Below are positions 8,801-15,434 of a DNA stretch of 64,000 bases, one piece after another. Made by a program: the position numbers and the translations under genes. Every line of letters begins with the position of its first letter. Within the stretch, counting starts at the first letter, position 1. Below the pieces are notes generated by a model. The model saw nothing but the letters and a program-made list of their open reading frames with translations. It was not told the origin of the DNA and ran no database searches. Source of the stretch: CAWBFD01 sp963788115 (GTDB lineage: Bacteria; Actinomycetota; Thermoleophilia; Solirubrobacterales; 70-9); NCBI GenBank assembly GCA_963788115.1, contig CAWBFD010000002.1, positions 868,001 through 932,000 on the forward strand, written 5' to 3'.

Positions 8801-8976
8801 CACCCGGGAGTGCCGCTAACGGTGGCGACTGGCAGATCACGGAGAAGCTGATCAACCCGTTCGCCGGGACGTCCACCGAGGACACGTTGCTGCTCGGCTT
8901 CGGGCTGGAGCAACTGTCCAGCGACGCCGAGCGCGCCGACCTGATGCAGCGCGCTTTGGACGGACTGCTGGAGTAA
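5809..8976 (+). CDS. Secreted zinc carboxypeptidase (peptidase M14) with C-terminal extension
   Basis: A 1055-residue secreted metallocarboxypeptidase. The ATG at 5809 has AGGAGG at 5792-5797 and begins a clear signal peptide (MRRLSVSLVSVLALVVSLL, cleavage near AVAAPQA). A propeptide-like region follows. The M14 domain shows the Zn motif HAREW, the DLNRNF signature, the third ligand in NYHSA and the catalytic Glu in FTPEMA. The last 550 residues hold beta-rich regions resembling the accessory parts of immune-inhibitor-A-type proteases. It removes C-terminal residues from peptides outside the cell. It lies between two tRNA 3' scars, so it may be element cargo. Exact substrate specificity is unknown. 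Confidence 0.88.
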   Translation: MRRLSVSLVSVLALVVSLLGAAAVAAPQAPDDHLDVYTGTISPGQIADIVALGIDRQELEVASVPGERGQKAQVRVETILSGTQADRLRSQGVDLQLKTIDGQTAAERATAEAADGFEVFRRYSGPGGLKAEYEQAARDNPRIAKLVNFGKTVNGQDIVALKVSQNARSLKDGAKPAVLYLSAQHAREWITPEMNRRLMHYVLDNYGSDPRITSVLNENELWFVPVANPDGYDFTFTEGNRLWRKNLRDNNGDGEITPGDGVDLNRNFATKWGYDNEGSSDNPASETYRGTGPNSEPETQALQALSNRVGFEFLVNYHSAAELLLYGTGWQVSTPTPDDVIYEAMAGDDADPAVPGYDPDISAELYTTNGDTDTHMTERFGTLGFTPEMATCESASQVDPNDEWVDTDCDSGFNFPDDEGLVQAEFEKNIPFALSVAESASDPDDPVSVVGRTADDFRVDSFDVSYGDPQTVAVVAKRALEDLSLHYSINGGATQTADVSEWSGGERYGDENDDYYAEFRGQVQGASPGDDVEVWFSGVKSGTGLVQSDAFTYSLASDSGDDVLVVANEDIEGVDPRYPGGIKGPKYLTTHVAAVESAGYTTDVWDVDAQGVPHDLGVLGHYDAVLWYLGDNRLTADPEDLLTQTPLGNLPDMAVAERQQHLTMAVRDYLNAGGKLIHAGESAQHQGLEGFSTAVGGLYYGLNGDETADCVIQAQPNSQTAGFFEDCLIMADDFRQYYLGGFTRTDNADPAGVIGVAEPLDGFTGGFDPPPSTRLDEAGVYQPTSDVLPADEFPQFTSQGVAEYASQGVDPFAPVEGTRYAGAVHADASYMRLQKTIDLTGATAARLEFQISVDTEPQYDNVIVEAHTVGQDNWTTLPDLNGGTQTDPPAECAEGGFLLSMHPFLEHYLGGADCTAPGTSGTWNSFTSGFTPGGWRQAAVDLSGFAGEQVEVSISYVTDPNTGGVGAFVDDTHVIVDGVDSADGFEGATSTWTVPGPPPGSAANGGDWQITEKLINPFAGTSTEDTLLLGFGLEQLSSDAERADLMQRALDGLLE

Positions 8977-8994
8977 CCGCAGCTGCGGGCAACC

Positions 8995-9034
8995 GGACCG
9001 CCACCCGAGACCGCACGGTTTCGGGTGGCGGTCC
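8995..9034 (+). terminator. Terminator-like hairpin after the M14 gene
   Basis: A perfect 14-bp inverted repeat: GGACCGCCACCCGA at 8995-9008 pairs with 9021-9034 across a 12-base loop. It begins 19 bases after the carboxypeptidase stop. There is no clear T-run, so termination efficiency is uncertain. Confidence 0.65.
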
Positions 9035-9060
9035 AGCGTTGGGTGCAAATTTGGTAACGA

Positions 9061-9192
9061 ACCAGCGGGGCGGTCGGGCTCCGCCTGGTCGCCGACGGCA
9101 AGCTCTCTCTCGAGAGCACCATCGGCGGGGTACTGCCCGCGCTTCCCCCTGCCTGGGCGGCCGTGACCCTGCGTCAGCTGCTCAACTCGTAA
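9061..9192 (+). pseudogene. Remnant of a beta-lactamase-family serine hydrolase
   Basis: The frame ending in TAA at 9190-9192 reads GLRLVADGKLSLESTIGG, then VLPALPPAWAAVTLRQLLNS. This matches the stretch of class C beta-lactamase/D-Ala-D-Ala carboxypeptidase proteins that normally reads LRQLLNHTSG. Here it breaks just before the HTSG segment. Upstream and downstream parts of the protein, including SxxK, are missing. I read it as a short decayed fragment inside the mobile region. Confidence 0.5.
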
Positions 9193-9365
9193 CAATTCGG
9201 ATACGTTCGCGGTCCGGCTCCGTGCACGGACCTCGGCGCGGCCCGGCGGCCCTGATCAACCGCCCCGCGCGGTAGAATGTAGGTGTAGGAAATGGCTCTA
9301 GAAAGCCAGAAATGCCCCGGCAGCGCGTAGACGCCCCGGGGCTGGCACAGGAGGTACTAGCTCCC

Positions 9366-10592
9366 ATGCAGCACCAATCATCCACCAAGCGCCCACGCGG
9401 CACCGGCTCCCTGTTCACCGTGCGCGACGTGGCCGGTCGCGAGGTCTACTACGGCAAGTGGTACATCGGCACCTCGCAGGTCAAGCGCAGGATCGGGCTG
9501 AAGCGCCCGCGCGGCACCCGCGACGGTCTGACGAAGACGATGGCCGAGAACCGCCTGCGCGAGCTGAGGGGCGAGGAGACCGAGGCGAGGCCGCAGACGC
9601 CGGCGACCATCGCCGAGGCCGGTGAGCGGCTGCTGGAGCGCCTAGAGGGCCGGGTGAAGCCCTCGACCCTGGAGGCCTACGAGAGCTATCTGCGGGTCCA
9701 CCTCGGGCCGTTCTTCGGCCCTGCCGCGCTCGACTCGATCACCGTGCCGGTGGTCGAGGCGTTCGTCACCCGCAAGCGCCGCGACGGCAAGGCCGCGAAG
9801 TCGATCGAGAACTGGCTCGGCTTCCTCGGCTCGATCTTCGAGTTCGCGCTGGAACCCGAGGTGAGGCTGGCGACCGAGAACCCGGTGCCACGGGTGGCCA
9901 AACCGCGCGACCTGGCCAACCCGGACGACATCCACTTCCTGATCCCGGAGGAGGTCGAGGCGCTGGTCAGAGCGGCTCCCGACGATCCTCTGGGTCAGAT
10001 GGAGCGGGTGCTCTATTACACCGCTGCTTGGACCGGGCTGCGCCAAGGTGAGCTGGTCGGGCTGCGCTGGCGCGACATCGACTGGAAGGCGCGGAAGATC
10101 CGCGTCCGCCAGGCCTACGTCAGAGGCGAGTACACGACGCCCAAGACCAAGGGTTCGAGCCGCACCGTGCCGCTCGGGGATGGGGTCGCAGGCGCGCTCG
10201 ATCGCCACTACCAGGCGTCCGCCTACCAGGGCGACGACGACCTCGCCTTTGCCCACCCGCTCACTGGCCGACCCTTCGACCGCTCGAAGCTGCGCAAGCG
10301 GTTCAAGCGAACGCTCCTCAGAGCCGGGGTCCACGAGATCACCTTCCACGATCTGCGACACACCTTCGGCACCCAGATGGCTGCTGCAGGCGTTCCCCTC
10401 GGGACCGTGCAGGCCTGGATGGGCCACTCGAAGATCGAGACGACGATGATCTACGCTCACTATCAGGAGAGCGCCCATGAGGCCGACATGGTCGATCGGG
10501 CGATCGCAGGTACTAAGCAGGTACTAGAGCGAGAGAATCTCAGCGAACCGGAGGTGACCTCACCGGCCCTCACAGGCACGAGCGAGGCCTAG
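9366..10592 (+). CDS. Tyrosine site-specific integrase
   Basis: A 408-residue phage-type integrase. It has an N-terminal AP2-like/arm-binding segment, a SAM-like core-binding domain (about 75-160) and a catalytic domain. Catalytic residues are all visible: Arg in TGLRQGE, HxxR in FHDLRHTF, His in WMGHSK and the nucleophile Tyr in TMIYAHY. I prefer the ATG at 9366, which has AGGAGG at 9349-9354, over the in-frame ATG at 9312. A TAGAAT box at 9273-9278 could be its -10 element. The gene ends 16 bp before a tRNA-Ala 3' fragment, the usual arrangement of an integrase beside its attachment site. It appears functional. Confidence 0.93.
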   Translation: MQHQSSTKRPRGTGSLFTVRDVAGREVYYGKWYIGTSQVKRRIGLKRPRGTRDGLTKTMAENRLRELRGEETEARPQTPATIAEAGERLLERLEGRVKPSTLEAYESYLRVHLGPFFGPAALDSITVPVVEAFVTRKRRDGKAAKSIENWLGFLGSIFEFALEPEVRLATENPVPRVAKPRDLANPDDIHFLIPEEVEALVRAAPDDPLGQMERVLYYTAAWTGLRQGELVGLRWRDIDWKARKIRVRQAYVRGEYTTPKTKGSSRTVPLGDGVAGALDRHYQASAYQGDDDLAFAHPLTGRPFDRSKLRKRFKRTLLRAGVHEITFHDLRHTFGTQMAAAGVPLGTVQAWMGHSKIETTMIYAHYQESAHEADMVDRAIAGTKQVLERENLSEPEVTSPALTGTSEA

Positions 10593-10608
10593 GTACCCTG
10601 GGTCTCGC

Positions 10609-10655
10609 GAGATCGCACCCAGGAGGTCACGGGTTCGAGTCCCGTTAGCTCCATC
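10609..10655 (+). repeat. attachment-site repeat, tRNA-Ala 3' fragment, copy 1
   Basis: A 47-bp sequence identical to 13061-13107. It matches a tRNA-Ala 3' half: anticodon loop ATCGCAC (CGC), CCAGG stem strand, T-loop TTCGAGT and acceptor strand TAGCTCC. No 5' half is present, so this is an integration scar and not a tRNA gene. The complete integrase lies just upstream. Confidence 0.85.
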
Positions 10656-10665
10656 CCATTAGCGA

Positions 10666-10701
10666 AGCGGGATTCGGCATCTTCGCCGGGTCCCGCTTTT
10701 T
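10666..10701 (+). terminator. Rho-independent terminator after tRNA-Ala scar copy 1
   Basis: AGCGGGA at 10666-10672 pairs with TCCCGCT at 10691-10697, followed by a run of five T. It sits where a tRNA terminator would be, so it was probably the native terminator of the tRNA-Ala gene. Confidence 0.75.
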
Positions 10702-10865
10702 CGCCGCGATACTGCGGGTGTTACTAAAGCCGTCCTGCTTCCCATGGCACCTGCGTCTCCGATCAGCGATGGAGCGGAGCTCGAACGCCGCACCCAGATT
10801 CGAGGAGGTATTAGACCTGTGCGCGAGTCACACCCAAAGCGCGTTGGCGCAAATCCTTCTGAGCG

Positions 10866-12071
10866 GTGACCGCCTCCACTACATCATGGAGCAAGCAGCC
10901 GCTTCACGTGACGGCCGTGCGCAAGCATTTCCCTGCGCTCGCCACGGGCGCCGCCTACCTCGACGGCCCCGGCGGATCCCAAGTGCCGCTCGACGTGATC
11001 GACGCCGTCGCCGCCTACCTGCGCAGCTCCAACGCCAACCTCGGCGGCGCGTTTCCGACCTCGGCGGCGACTGACGAGCTGATGGCCGGCACGCGAGCCG
11101 CGGCCGCCGACTTCACGGGGGCCGAGCCCGAGGGGATCGCCTTCGGGGCCAACATGACCACACTCAACTTCCAGCTCGCCCACGCGGTCGCGCGCACGCT
11201 CGAGCCGGGCGATGAGATCGTGGTCACGCGGCTCGACCACGACGCCAACATCTCGCCATGGCTCCTCGTGGCGCGCGATCACGAGCTAGTCGTGCGCACC
11301 GCGCCCGTCCGCACGGACGACGTGACGCTCGACGAGGACGCGCTCGAAGACCTGATCGGCGAGCGCACCCGAATCGTCGCCTTCACGCTCGCCTCGAACG
11401 CCGTGGGCTCGATCCCCGACGCCGCGCGCCTCGCAGCAGCGGCGCACCGATTCGGCGCGCTCGCCTGGGCGGACGGAGTGCACCTGGCCCCGCACCGGCG
11501 CCTGCGCGCGCGTGAGTGGGGGATCGACGTGCTGCTCTGCTCGCCCTACAAGTTCTTTGGCCCGCACCTGGGGATCGCCGCCATCCGGCCAGACCTCGCC
11601 GGGGCATGGCCCGCCGACCGCGTCCGCCCGGCGAGCGAGGAACCGCCCGGCCACCGGTTCGAGGCCGGCACGCAGTCGCACGAGGCGATCGCCGGCGCCG
11701 CGGCGGCGATCGGCTACCTGCGCTCCCTCGGCGATGGCGACCTGGACCTGGCGTTCGAGCGCATCGAGCGGCACGAGACGGCGCTCAGCGAGCGGTTCCT
11801 GGCCGGCCTGCCCGAGGACCTGAGGCTCTACGGGATCGCGGGCTCCGCGGGACGCACGCCGACGTTCTGCTTCAACCTCGCGGGACAGGAGCCGCGCGCC
11901 GTAGCCGCGCGGCTCGGCGAGCGCGGCATCTACGTCTGGGACGGCGACTACTACGCGTTCGAGCCGATCCGCGCGCTCGGCCTCGGCGAGGACGGCGCCG
12001 TGCGCGCCGGGTTTCTCCACTACACGACGGCGGACGAGGTCGATCGGCTGCTCGAGGCGCTGGCCGGCTGA
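10866..12071 (+). CDS. Class V aminotransferase, cysteine desulfurase-like (SufS-like subfamily)
   Basis: A PLP-dependent fold-type I enzyme of up to 401 residues. The N-terminal DGPGGSQVP and the lysine motif SPYKFFGPHLG (Schiff-base Lys) are typical of cysteine desulfurase-like proteins distinct from housekeeping IscS/SufS. The true start is uncertain: GTG at 10866 or GTG at 10908, and conservation (AVRKHFPAL) begins just after the second. No suf or isc partner genes are adjacent, so a role in Fe-S assembly is not supported by context. It lies between the two 47-bp tRNA-Ala repeats and may be cargo. Confidence 0.83.
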   Translation: MTASTTSWSKQPLHVTAVRKHFPALATGAAYLDGPGGSQVPLDVIDAVAAYLRSSNANLGGAFPTSAATDELMAGTRAAAADFTGAEPEGIAFGANMTTLNFQLAHAVARTLEPGDEIVVTRLDHDANISPWLLVARDHELVVRTAPVRTDDVTLDEDALEDLIGERTRIVAFTLASNAVGSIPDAARLAAAAHRFGALAWADGVHLAPHRRLRAREWGIDVLLCSPYKFFGPHLGIAAIRPDLAGAWPADRVRPASEEPPGHRFEAGTQSHEAIAGAAAAIGYLRSLGDGDLDLAFERIERHETALSERFLAGLPEDLRLYGIAGSAGRTPTFCFNLAGQEPRAVAARLGERGIYVWDGDYYAFEPIRALGLGEDGAVRAGFLHYTTADEVDRLLEALAG

Positions 12072-12238
12072 CCCCGCTACGTGCGACCACCGAGCGGACC
12101 GGCTGTCGCGTCTCGCGCAATGCGGAAGCGACTCACCCGCGGCGACGGCGCTCGCAGCTCGTCCCAATCAGCGACGACATTCGCCACGAGGCTGGCTGCT
12201 GCTCGCCAGGGAACGCGACACGGTGTTGCGGTCCATGT

Positions 12239-12772
12239 TCATCCGCCCTGGGGCCGCCCCATCGCGCAGACCGCGGGGACCGGGCGCAGGTCCTCGACCA
12301 GCACCCTGTCGACGGAGAATCCGCCCTCGCGTAGCCGGTCGGCCAGCTCGTTCCCCAGGTCCCGGGCTCGCTCCGGCGCGGAGTGGCGCGCGTCCCAGAA
12401 GATGTAGACGGCCCCATCCCGGGCGAGGTGCTCGCGGACGGCACCGAGCGCCGCCTCCGGCTGCTGCCAGAAGGGAGCGACGTTGAAGGCGAAGACCTTG
12501 TCGAAGCGCCGATCGCCGAGGTCCGCGTCCTCCAGCGCGATGGCCTCGAGCACAGCCCGGCCCGCGTCGACGTGCTCGCGGTTCCTCCGCGTGGCCATCT
12601 CGATCATCTTGGGCGAGCGGTCGATCGCGGTGATCGTTCCCGTCGTCAGCCTCTCGCAGACCAGGGAGACCGCGACGCCGTGGCCGCAGCCGACCTCGAG
12701 CAGGCGGTCGGCCGGGCGGACCTCCAGAGTGTCGACCGCCCAGACAAACCGCTCCGATGCCTTGCCCGCCAT
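12239..12772 (-). CDS. Class I SAM-dependent methyltransferase
   Basis: A 177-residue methyltransferase. The SAM-binding motif I is LLEVGCGHGVAVSL (about residues 24-37), with the acidic motif II residue in AIDRSPKMIE and a motif IV-like FDKVFAFNVAPFW. The substrate cannot be assigned. It converges on the aminotransferase upstream. The 167 bp between them (12072-12238) hold no recognisable element. It lies between the two tRNA-Ala repeats. Confidence 0.8.
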   Translation of the reverse strand: MAGKASERFVWAVDTLEVRPADRLLEVGCGHGVAVSLVCERLTTGTITAIDRSPKMIEMATRRNREHVDAGRAVLEAIALEDADLGDRRFDKVFAFNVAPFWQQPEAALGAVREHLARDGAVYIFWDARHSAPERARDLGNELADRLREGGFSVDRVLVEDLRPVPAVCAMGRPQGG

Positions 12773-12797
12773 GCCCCAGCAATAGCATCATGCGCCC

Positions 12798-13017
12798 GTG
12801 AAGCCCATGCTGATCTACTCGATGAGCGTCTCTGCGGACGGCTTCATCGCCGAGCGCGAGGGCGCGTTCGGGTTGGACGGTCCCCAGCGACGAGCTGTTT
12901 CGCTTCCACACTTCGCCGTCCGAGCACGAGCGCGAGTGGGTCGAGTCCGCGTTTGCGGGTGCTACTACCGGTGCTACTAAACCGAGCGCAACTGAGCGAA
13001 CTGAGATCGCCTGAGCG
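12798..13017 (+). pseudogene. Chimeric pseudogene: RibD/DHFR-family N-terminus joined to an integrase C-terminus
   Basis: The first frame (GTG 12798) starts MLIYSMSVSADGFIAEREG, typical of RibD-like dihydrofolate reductases. After GAFG one extra base shifts the frame: the next frame continues WTVPSDELFRFHT, as the family expects. The same frame then changes into SEHEREWVESAFAGATTG and ends TERTEIA at TGA 13015-13017, matching the tail of Thermoleophilia-type integrases (compare SAHEADMVDRAIAG in the intact integrase at 9366-10592). It is therefore a frameshifted reductase start spliced to a lost integrase. The 47-bp tRNA-Ala repeat follows 43 bp later. Confidence 0.7.
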
Positions 13018-13060
13018 AACCAGGGCGAACCCAGGTAGCCTCGATTCAGCCCCCGAGCTA

Positions 13061-13107
13061 GAGATCGCACCCAGGAGGTCACGGGTTCGAGTCCCGTTAG
13101 CTCCATC
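13061..13107 (+). repeat. attachment-site repeat, tRNA-Ala 3' fragment, copy 2
   Basis: Identical over 47 bp to 10609-10655. It is preceded by the integrase C-terminal remnant and not by a tRNA 5' half. No terminator hairpin with a T-run follows, unlike copy 1. The pair of repeats brackets about 2.4 kb. Confidence 0.85.
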
Positions 13108-13180
13108 GCCCGAGAACCGCGCCGGCCGCTGCTGTCCGGAAGGAGGCGCCACGCCGTCAGATCGCCCCGAACTCTCGAGC

Positions 13181-14350
13181 ATGGCGGACGACTACGCGCG
13201 GCACGCGCTCTCGCAGCGCGCCGCGTTCGAGGCGACCCACCCCGCCGCGCTGGCCGCCGCTCGGATGTTTGCGGACGAGCCGGTCCTCCGCGTGGTCGAT
13301 CTCGGGGCCGCCGACGGGGTCAACTCCCACGGCCTCATCCGCGATCTTGCGGAGGAGCGCGCCGGCCGCCCGCTGATCTACGCGCTCGTCGATCTCCCAA
13401 CCAACGCGTGGGGGGTCGCCGCCGACCACCTGCGACGCGCCTTCGGTGGAACGGCGGAGGGGCCCGGGGTCGTCCTCATCCCTCCGCCGGGCGACGCCGG
13501 CGCCGGGGTCGCTGATGCCGGCACGGGGGCGTACTACGCCTCGCCGGAGGCCCACGGCGAGGCCTGCCGCCGAGCGGTCGAGCACAGCCCGCCCCCCGCC
13601 ACGGTGATCAGCATGGCGGGCATCCCCCTCCAGGAGGCGCCCTGCCTGCCGCCGGGCAGCGTGCACGTCGCGGTCACCGGGACGGCGATGCACTGGATCG
13701 CCGACGCGGCGGGCCTGGCCTCGACGGGGTCGGTCTTCCCGGGCTACCCGGACCACATCGACGAGGCCGAGCGGCGAGCCTGGCGCGTGGCTGCGGTGCG
13801 GCAGTGGGAGCGGCTGCTCGAGATGCGCGCCCTGGAGCTCGCGCCGGGCGGCCGGTTCATCGCCGCGCTCCCGGCCTCCCCCGCTCCGTGCCCCGAGAGG
13901 ACGGGGCTGTACGTGGAGATCATCGGGGACATGAACCAGGTGCTCGCCGACTGGTGCCGCGCGGGGCGCATCGCCGCCGCCACCGTCGCCGCGGTCGTCG
14001 TTCCGGTGTGGATGCGCACGCTCGACGAGATCCGGGACCCCTTCGAGGCGGGCGACGGGCGCGTCGCCGGCCTCGAGCTCGAGAGCGCCGAGCTCTTCCG
14101 TCTCGACAATCCCTACTGGCACGACGATCCCGCCGTGTTCGCGCGGGACTACGTGCGGAGCGTGACCGCGTGGGGCGGGCCGCTCCTCCTCCGCGCCTTC
14201 GCGCGCGAGGGCGAGGACCGCGCCGCCGGTCTCCTCGCTGACTTCCTCGGAGAGCTCGAGAGGCGCGTCGCGGATGCCCCCGACCGCTACCGCTCGGACT
14301 ACATCGAGGCCCTCCTCATCGCCCGGAAGATGCGAGGCTCAAGCGGGTGA
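13181..14350 (+). CDS. SABATH-family (plant-type) carboxyl methyltransferase
   Basis: A 389-residue SAM-dependent methyltransferase of the Methyltransf_7/SABATH family, best known from plant salicylate, jasmonate and benzoate carboxyl methyltransferases. The SAM site VVDLGAADGVNSH is near residue 40, and the family's active-site stretch appears as GTAMHWIADA. The ATG at 13181 follows TCTCGAGC and starts MADDYARHALSQ, where the family begins. A far longer open frame upstream runs through the methyltransferase region and was not used. It lies just outside the right tRNA-Ala repeat. It likely methylates a small acid. The substrate is unknown. Confidence 0.85.
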   Translation: MADDYARHALSQRAAFEATHPAALAAARMFADEPVLRVVDLGAADGVNSHGLIRDLAEERAGRPLIYALVDLPTNAWGVAADHLRRAFGGTAEGPGVVLIPPPGDAGAGVADAGTGAYYASPEAHGEACRRAVEHSPPPATVISMAGIPLQEAPCLPPGSVHVAVTGTAMHWIADAAGLASTGSVFPGYPDHIDEAERRAWRVAAVRQWERLLEMRALELAPGGRFIAALPASPAPCPERTGLYVEIIGDMNQVLADWCRAGRIAAATVAAVVVPVWMRTLDEIRDPFEAGDGRVAGLELESAELFRLDNPYWHDDPAVFARDYVRSVTAWGGPLLLRAFAREGEDRAAGLLADFLGELERRVADAPDRYRSDYIEALLIARKMRGSSG

Positions 14351-14375
14351 GCGTGTCGTCGCGCATACCCTGGCG

Positions 14376-15353
14376 ATGAGTTTCGCCGGGGGTGAGGGTC
14401 ATATCGACGACCATGGGGTAATGAATGGACCGGTCTTGATGGAATCCGCGACGCTCCGACCCAGGCCCGCGCTCCCGGGCGTGCTCCAGGCCGGACTGGT
14501 GGCCCTGCTGTTCGCGATCGCAGCGGCGAGCTGGGCCCTCACCGACGATCGGATGGGCGGCATGGACGCCGGCCCGGGCACCGACCTCGGCGGGTTCGGC
14601 TGGTTCGTCGGCGTCTGGGTGACGATGATGACCGCGATGATGTTCCCGTCGATCGCCCCCATGGTGCTCACCTACGCGCGCATCCAGCGGCAATCCGGGA
14701 CCGCGGGGCCCGGTGCGGGAGCCGGACCGACCGCGATCTTCGTCGCCGGCTACCTGGTCGTATGGACCACGGTGGGTGTGCTCGGGTACGCCTTGATCGA
14801 GGGCGTGCGCTCGCTCGAGCTCGGGTTCCTCGGCTGGGATCGGGCCGGGCCCTACGTCGCGGGCGCGGTGATCCTGGGTGCGGGCGCCTACCAGCTGACC
14901 CGCCTCAAGGACAGCTGCCTGCGCCGCTGCCGCGATCCGCACGCGTTCCTGACCGAGCACTGGCGTCCCGGTCCGACGGGGGCGCTGCGAATGGGAATCG
15001 AGCACGGAAGCTTCTGCGTCGGCTGCTGCTGGGCGCTGATGGCGGCGCTGCTCGCCCTCGGGGTGATGAGCATCGCCTGGATGGTGCTGATCGCCGCCCT
15101 GATCGCGGCCGAGAAGCTGTTGCCCTGGGGCCCTCTGGTCAACCGGGGAATCGCGGTCCTCCTCGCCGTACTGGGGATCGCCCTCGCGGTCGCCCCCGAG
15201 GACGTTCCCGGCCTCACCCTTCCCGGATCCCCGGAGGCGGTCCGAGCCATGGAGGCGATGGGGATGGAGGCCGAGGGCGGCGCGATGGAGATGAAGGATC
15301 GGGGCGGCGCAATGGAGATGGAGAACCGGGGCGGCGCAATGGACGGCGAGTAG
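14376..15353 (+). CDS. DUF2182 integral membrane protein with Met-rich tail
   Basis: A membrane protein of 325 residues from ATG 14376 (a second ATG at 14421 is possible). It has about seven hydrophobic segments. The DUF2182 signatures are MMTAMMFPSIAPMVL, KDSCLRRCRDPHAFL and CVGCCWALM, which together suggest metal binding through Cys, Met and His. The C-terminal 45 residues carry short tandem repeats of the type RGGAMEM, rich in Met and Glu. The function of DUF2182 is not established. The gene is followed by the ArsR promoter and is not obviously cotranscribed with it. Confidence 0.82.
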   Translation: MSFAGGEGHIDDHGVMNGPVLMESATLRPRPALPGVLQAGLVALLFAIAAASWALTDDRMGGMDAGPGTDLGGFGWFVGVWVTMMTAMMFPSIAPMVLTYARIQRQSGTAGPGAGAGPTAIFVAGYLVVWTTVGVLGYALIEGVRSLELGFLGWDRAGPYVAGAVILGAGAYQLTRLKDSCLRRCRDPHAFLTEHWRPGPTGALRMGIEHGSFCVGCCWALMAALLALGVMSIAWMVLIAALIAAEKLLPWGPLVNRGIAVLLAVLGIALAVAPEDVPGLTLPGSPEAVRAMEAMGMEAEGGAMEMKDRGGAMEMENRGGAMDGE

Positions 15354-15378
15354 ATCGTCTACCATCGCGTGACGAAAG

Positions 15379-15434
15379 TTAAGCGCGCGCTTGACTCTTC
15401 GTGTCGGTTGGGCTACACTTAAGTACATGCTTAA
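15379..15434 (+). promoter_or_regulatory. Leaderless promoter with two palindromic operators for the ArsR gene
   Basis: -35 TTGACT (15391-15396), a 17-bp spacer and -10 TACACT (15414-15419) place the transcript start at about 15426-15427, exactly at the ArsR ATG (15427). Two 16-bp palindromes of the form TTAAGnnnnnnCTTrA lie at 15379-15394 and 15419-15434, exactly 40 bp apart. The first overlaps the -35 box, the second the -10 edge and start codon. This fits autorepression by the ArsR protein. Confidence 0.8.

Noticed and set aside
6313..9195. 960-codon open frame on the minus strand
   Set aside because: It is the antisense shadow of the M14 peptidase. Its Arg/Val/Asp-rich composition and the lack of any motif show it is not coding.
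10598..10655. Complete tRNA-Ala gene
   Set aside because: CCTGGGT and ACCCAGG form an inverted repeat, but the loop is not a 7-base anticodon loop, and the 5' acceptor strand (GGAGCTA) is missing.
12383..13180. N-terminal extension of the SABATH methyltransferase frame
   Set aside because: It is the antisense of the methyltransferase and crosses the tRNA repeat. The conserved domain starts at 13181.
12844..13182. Minus-strand ORF containing NGTRTRDLLGAISSS
   Set aside because: This is the well-known spurious protein obtained by translating the complement of a tRNA 3' end. It overlaps the tRNA-Ala repeat.
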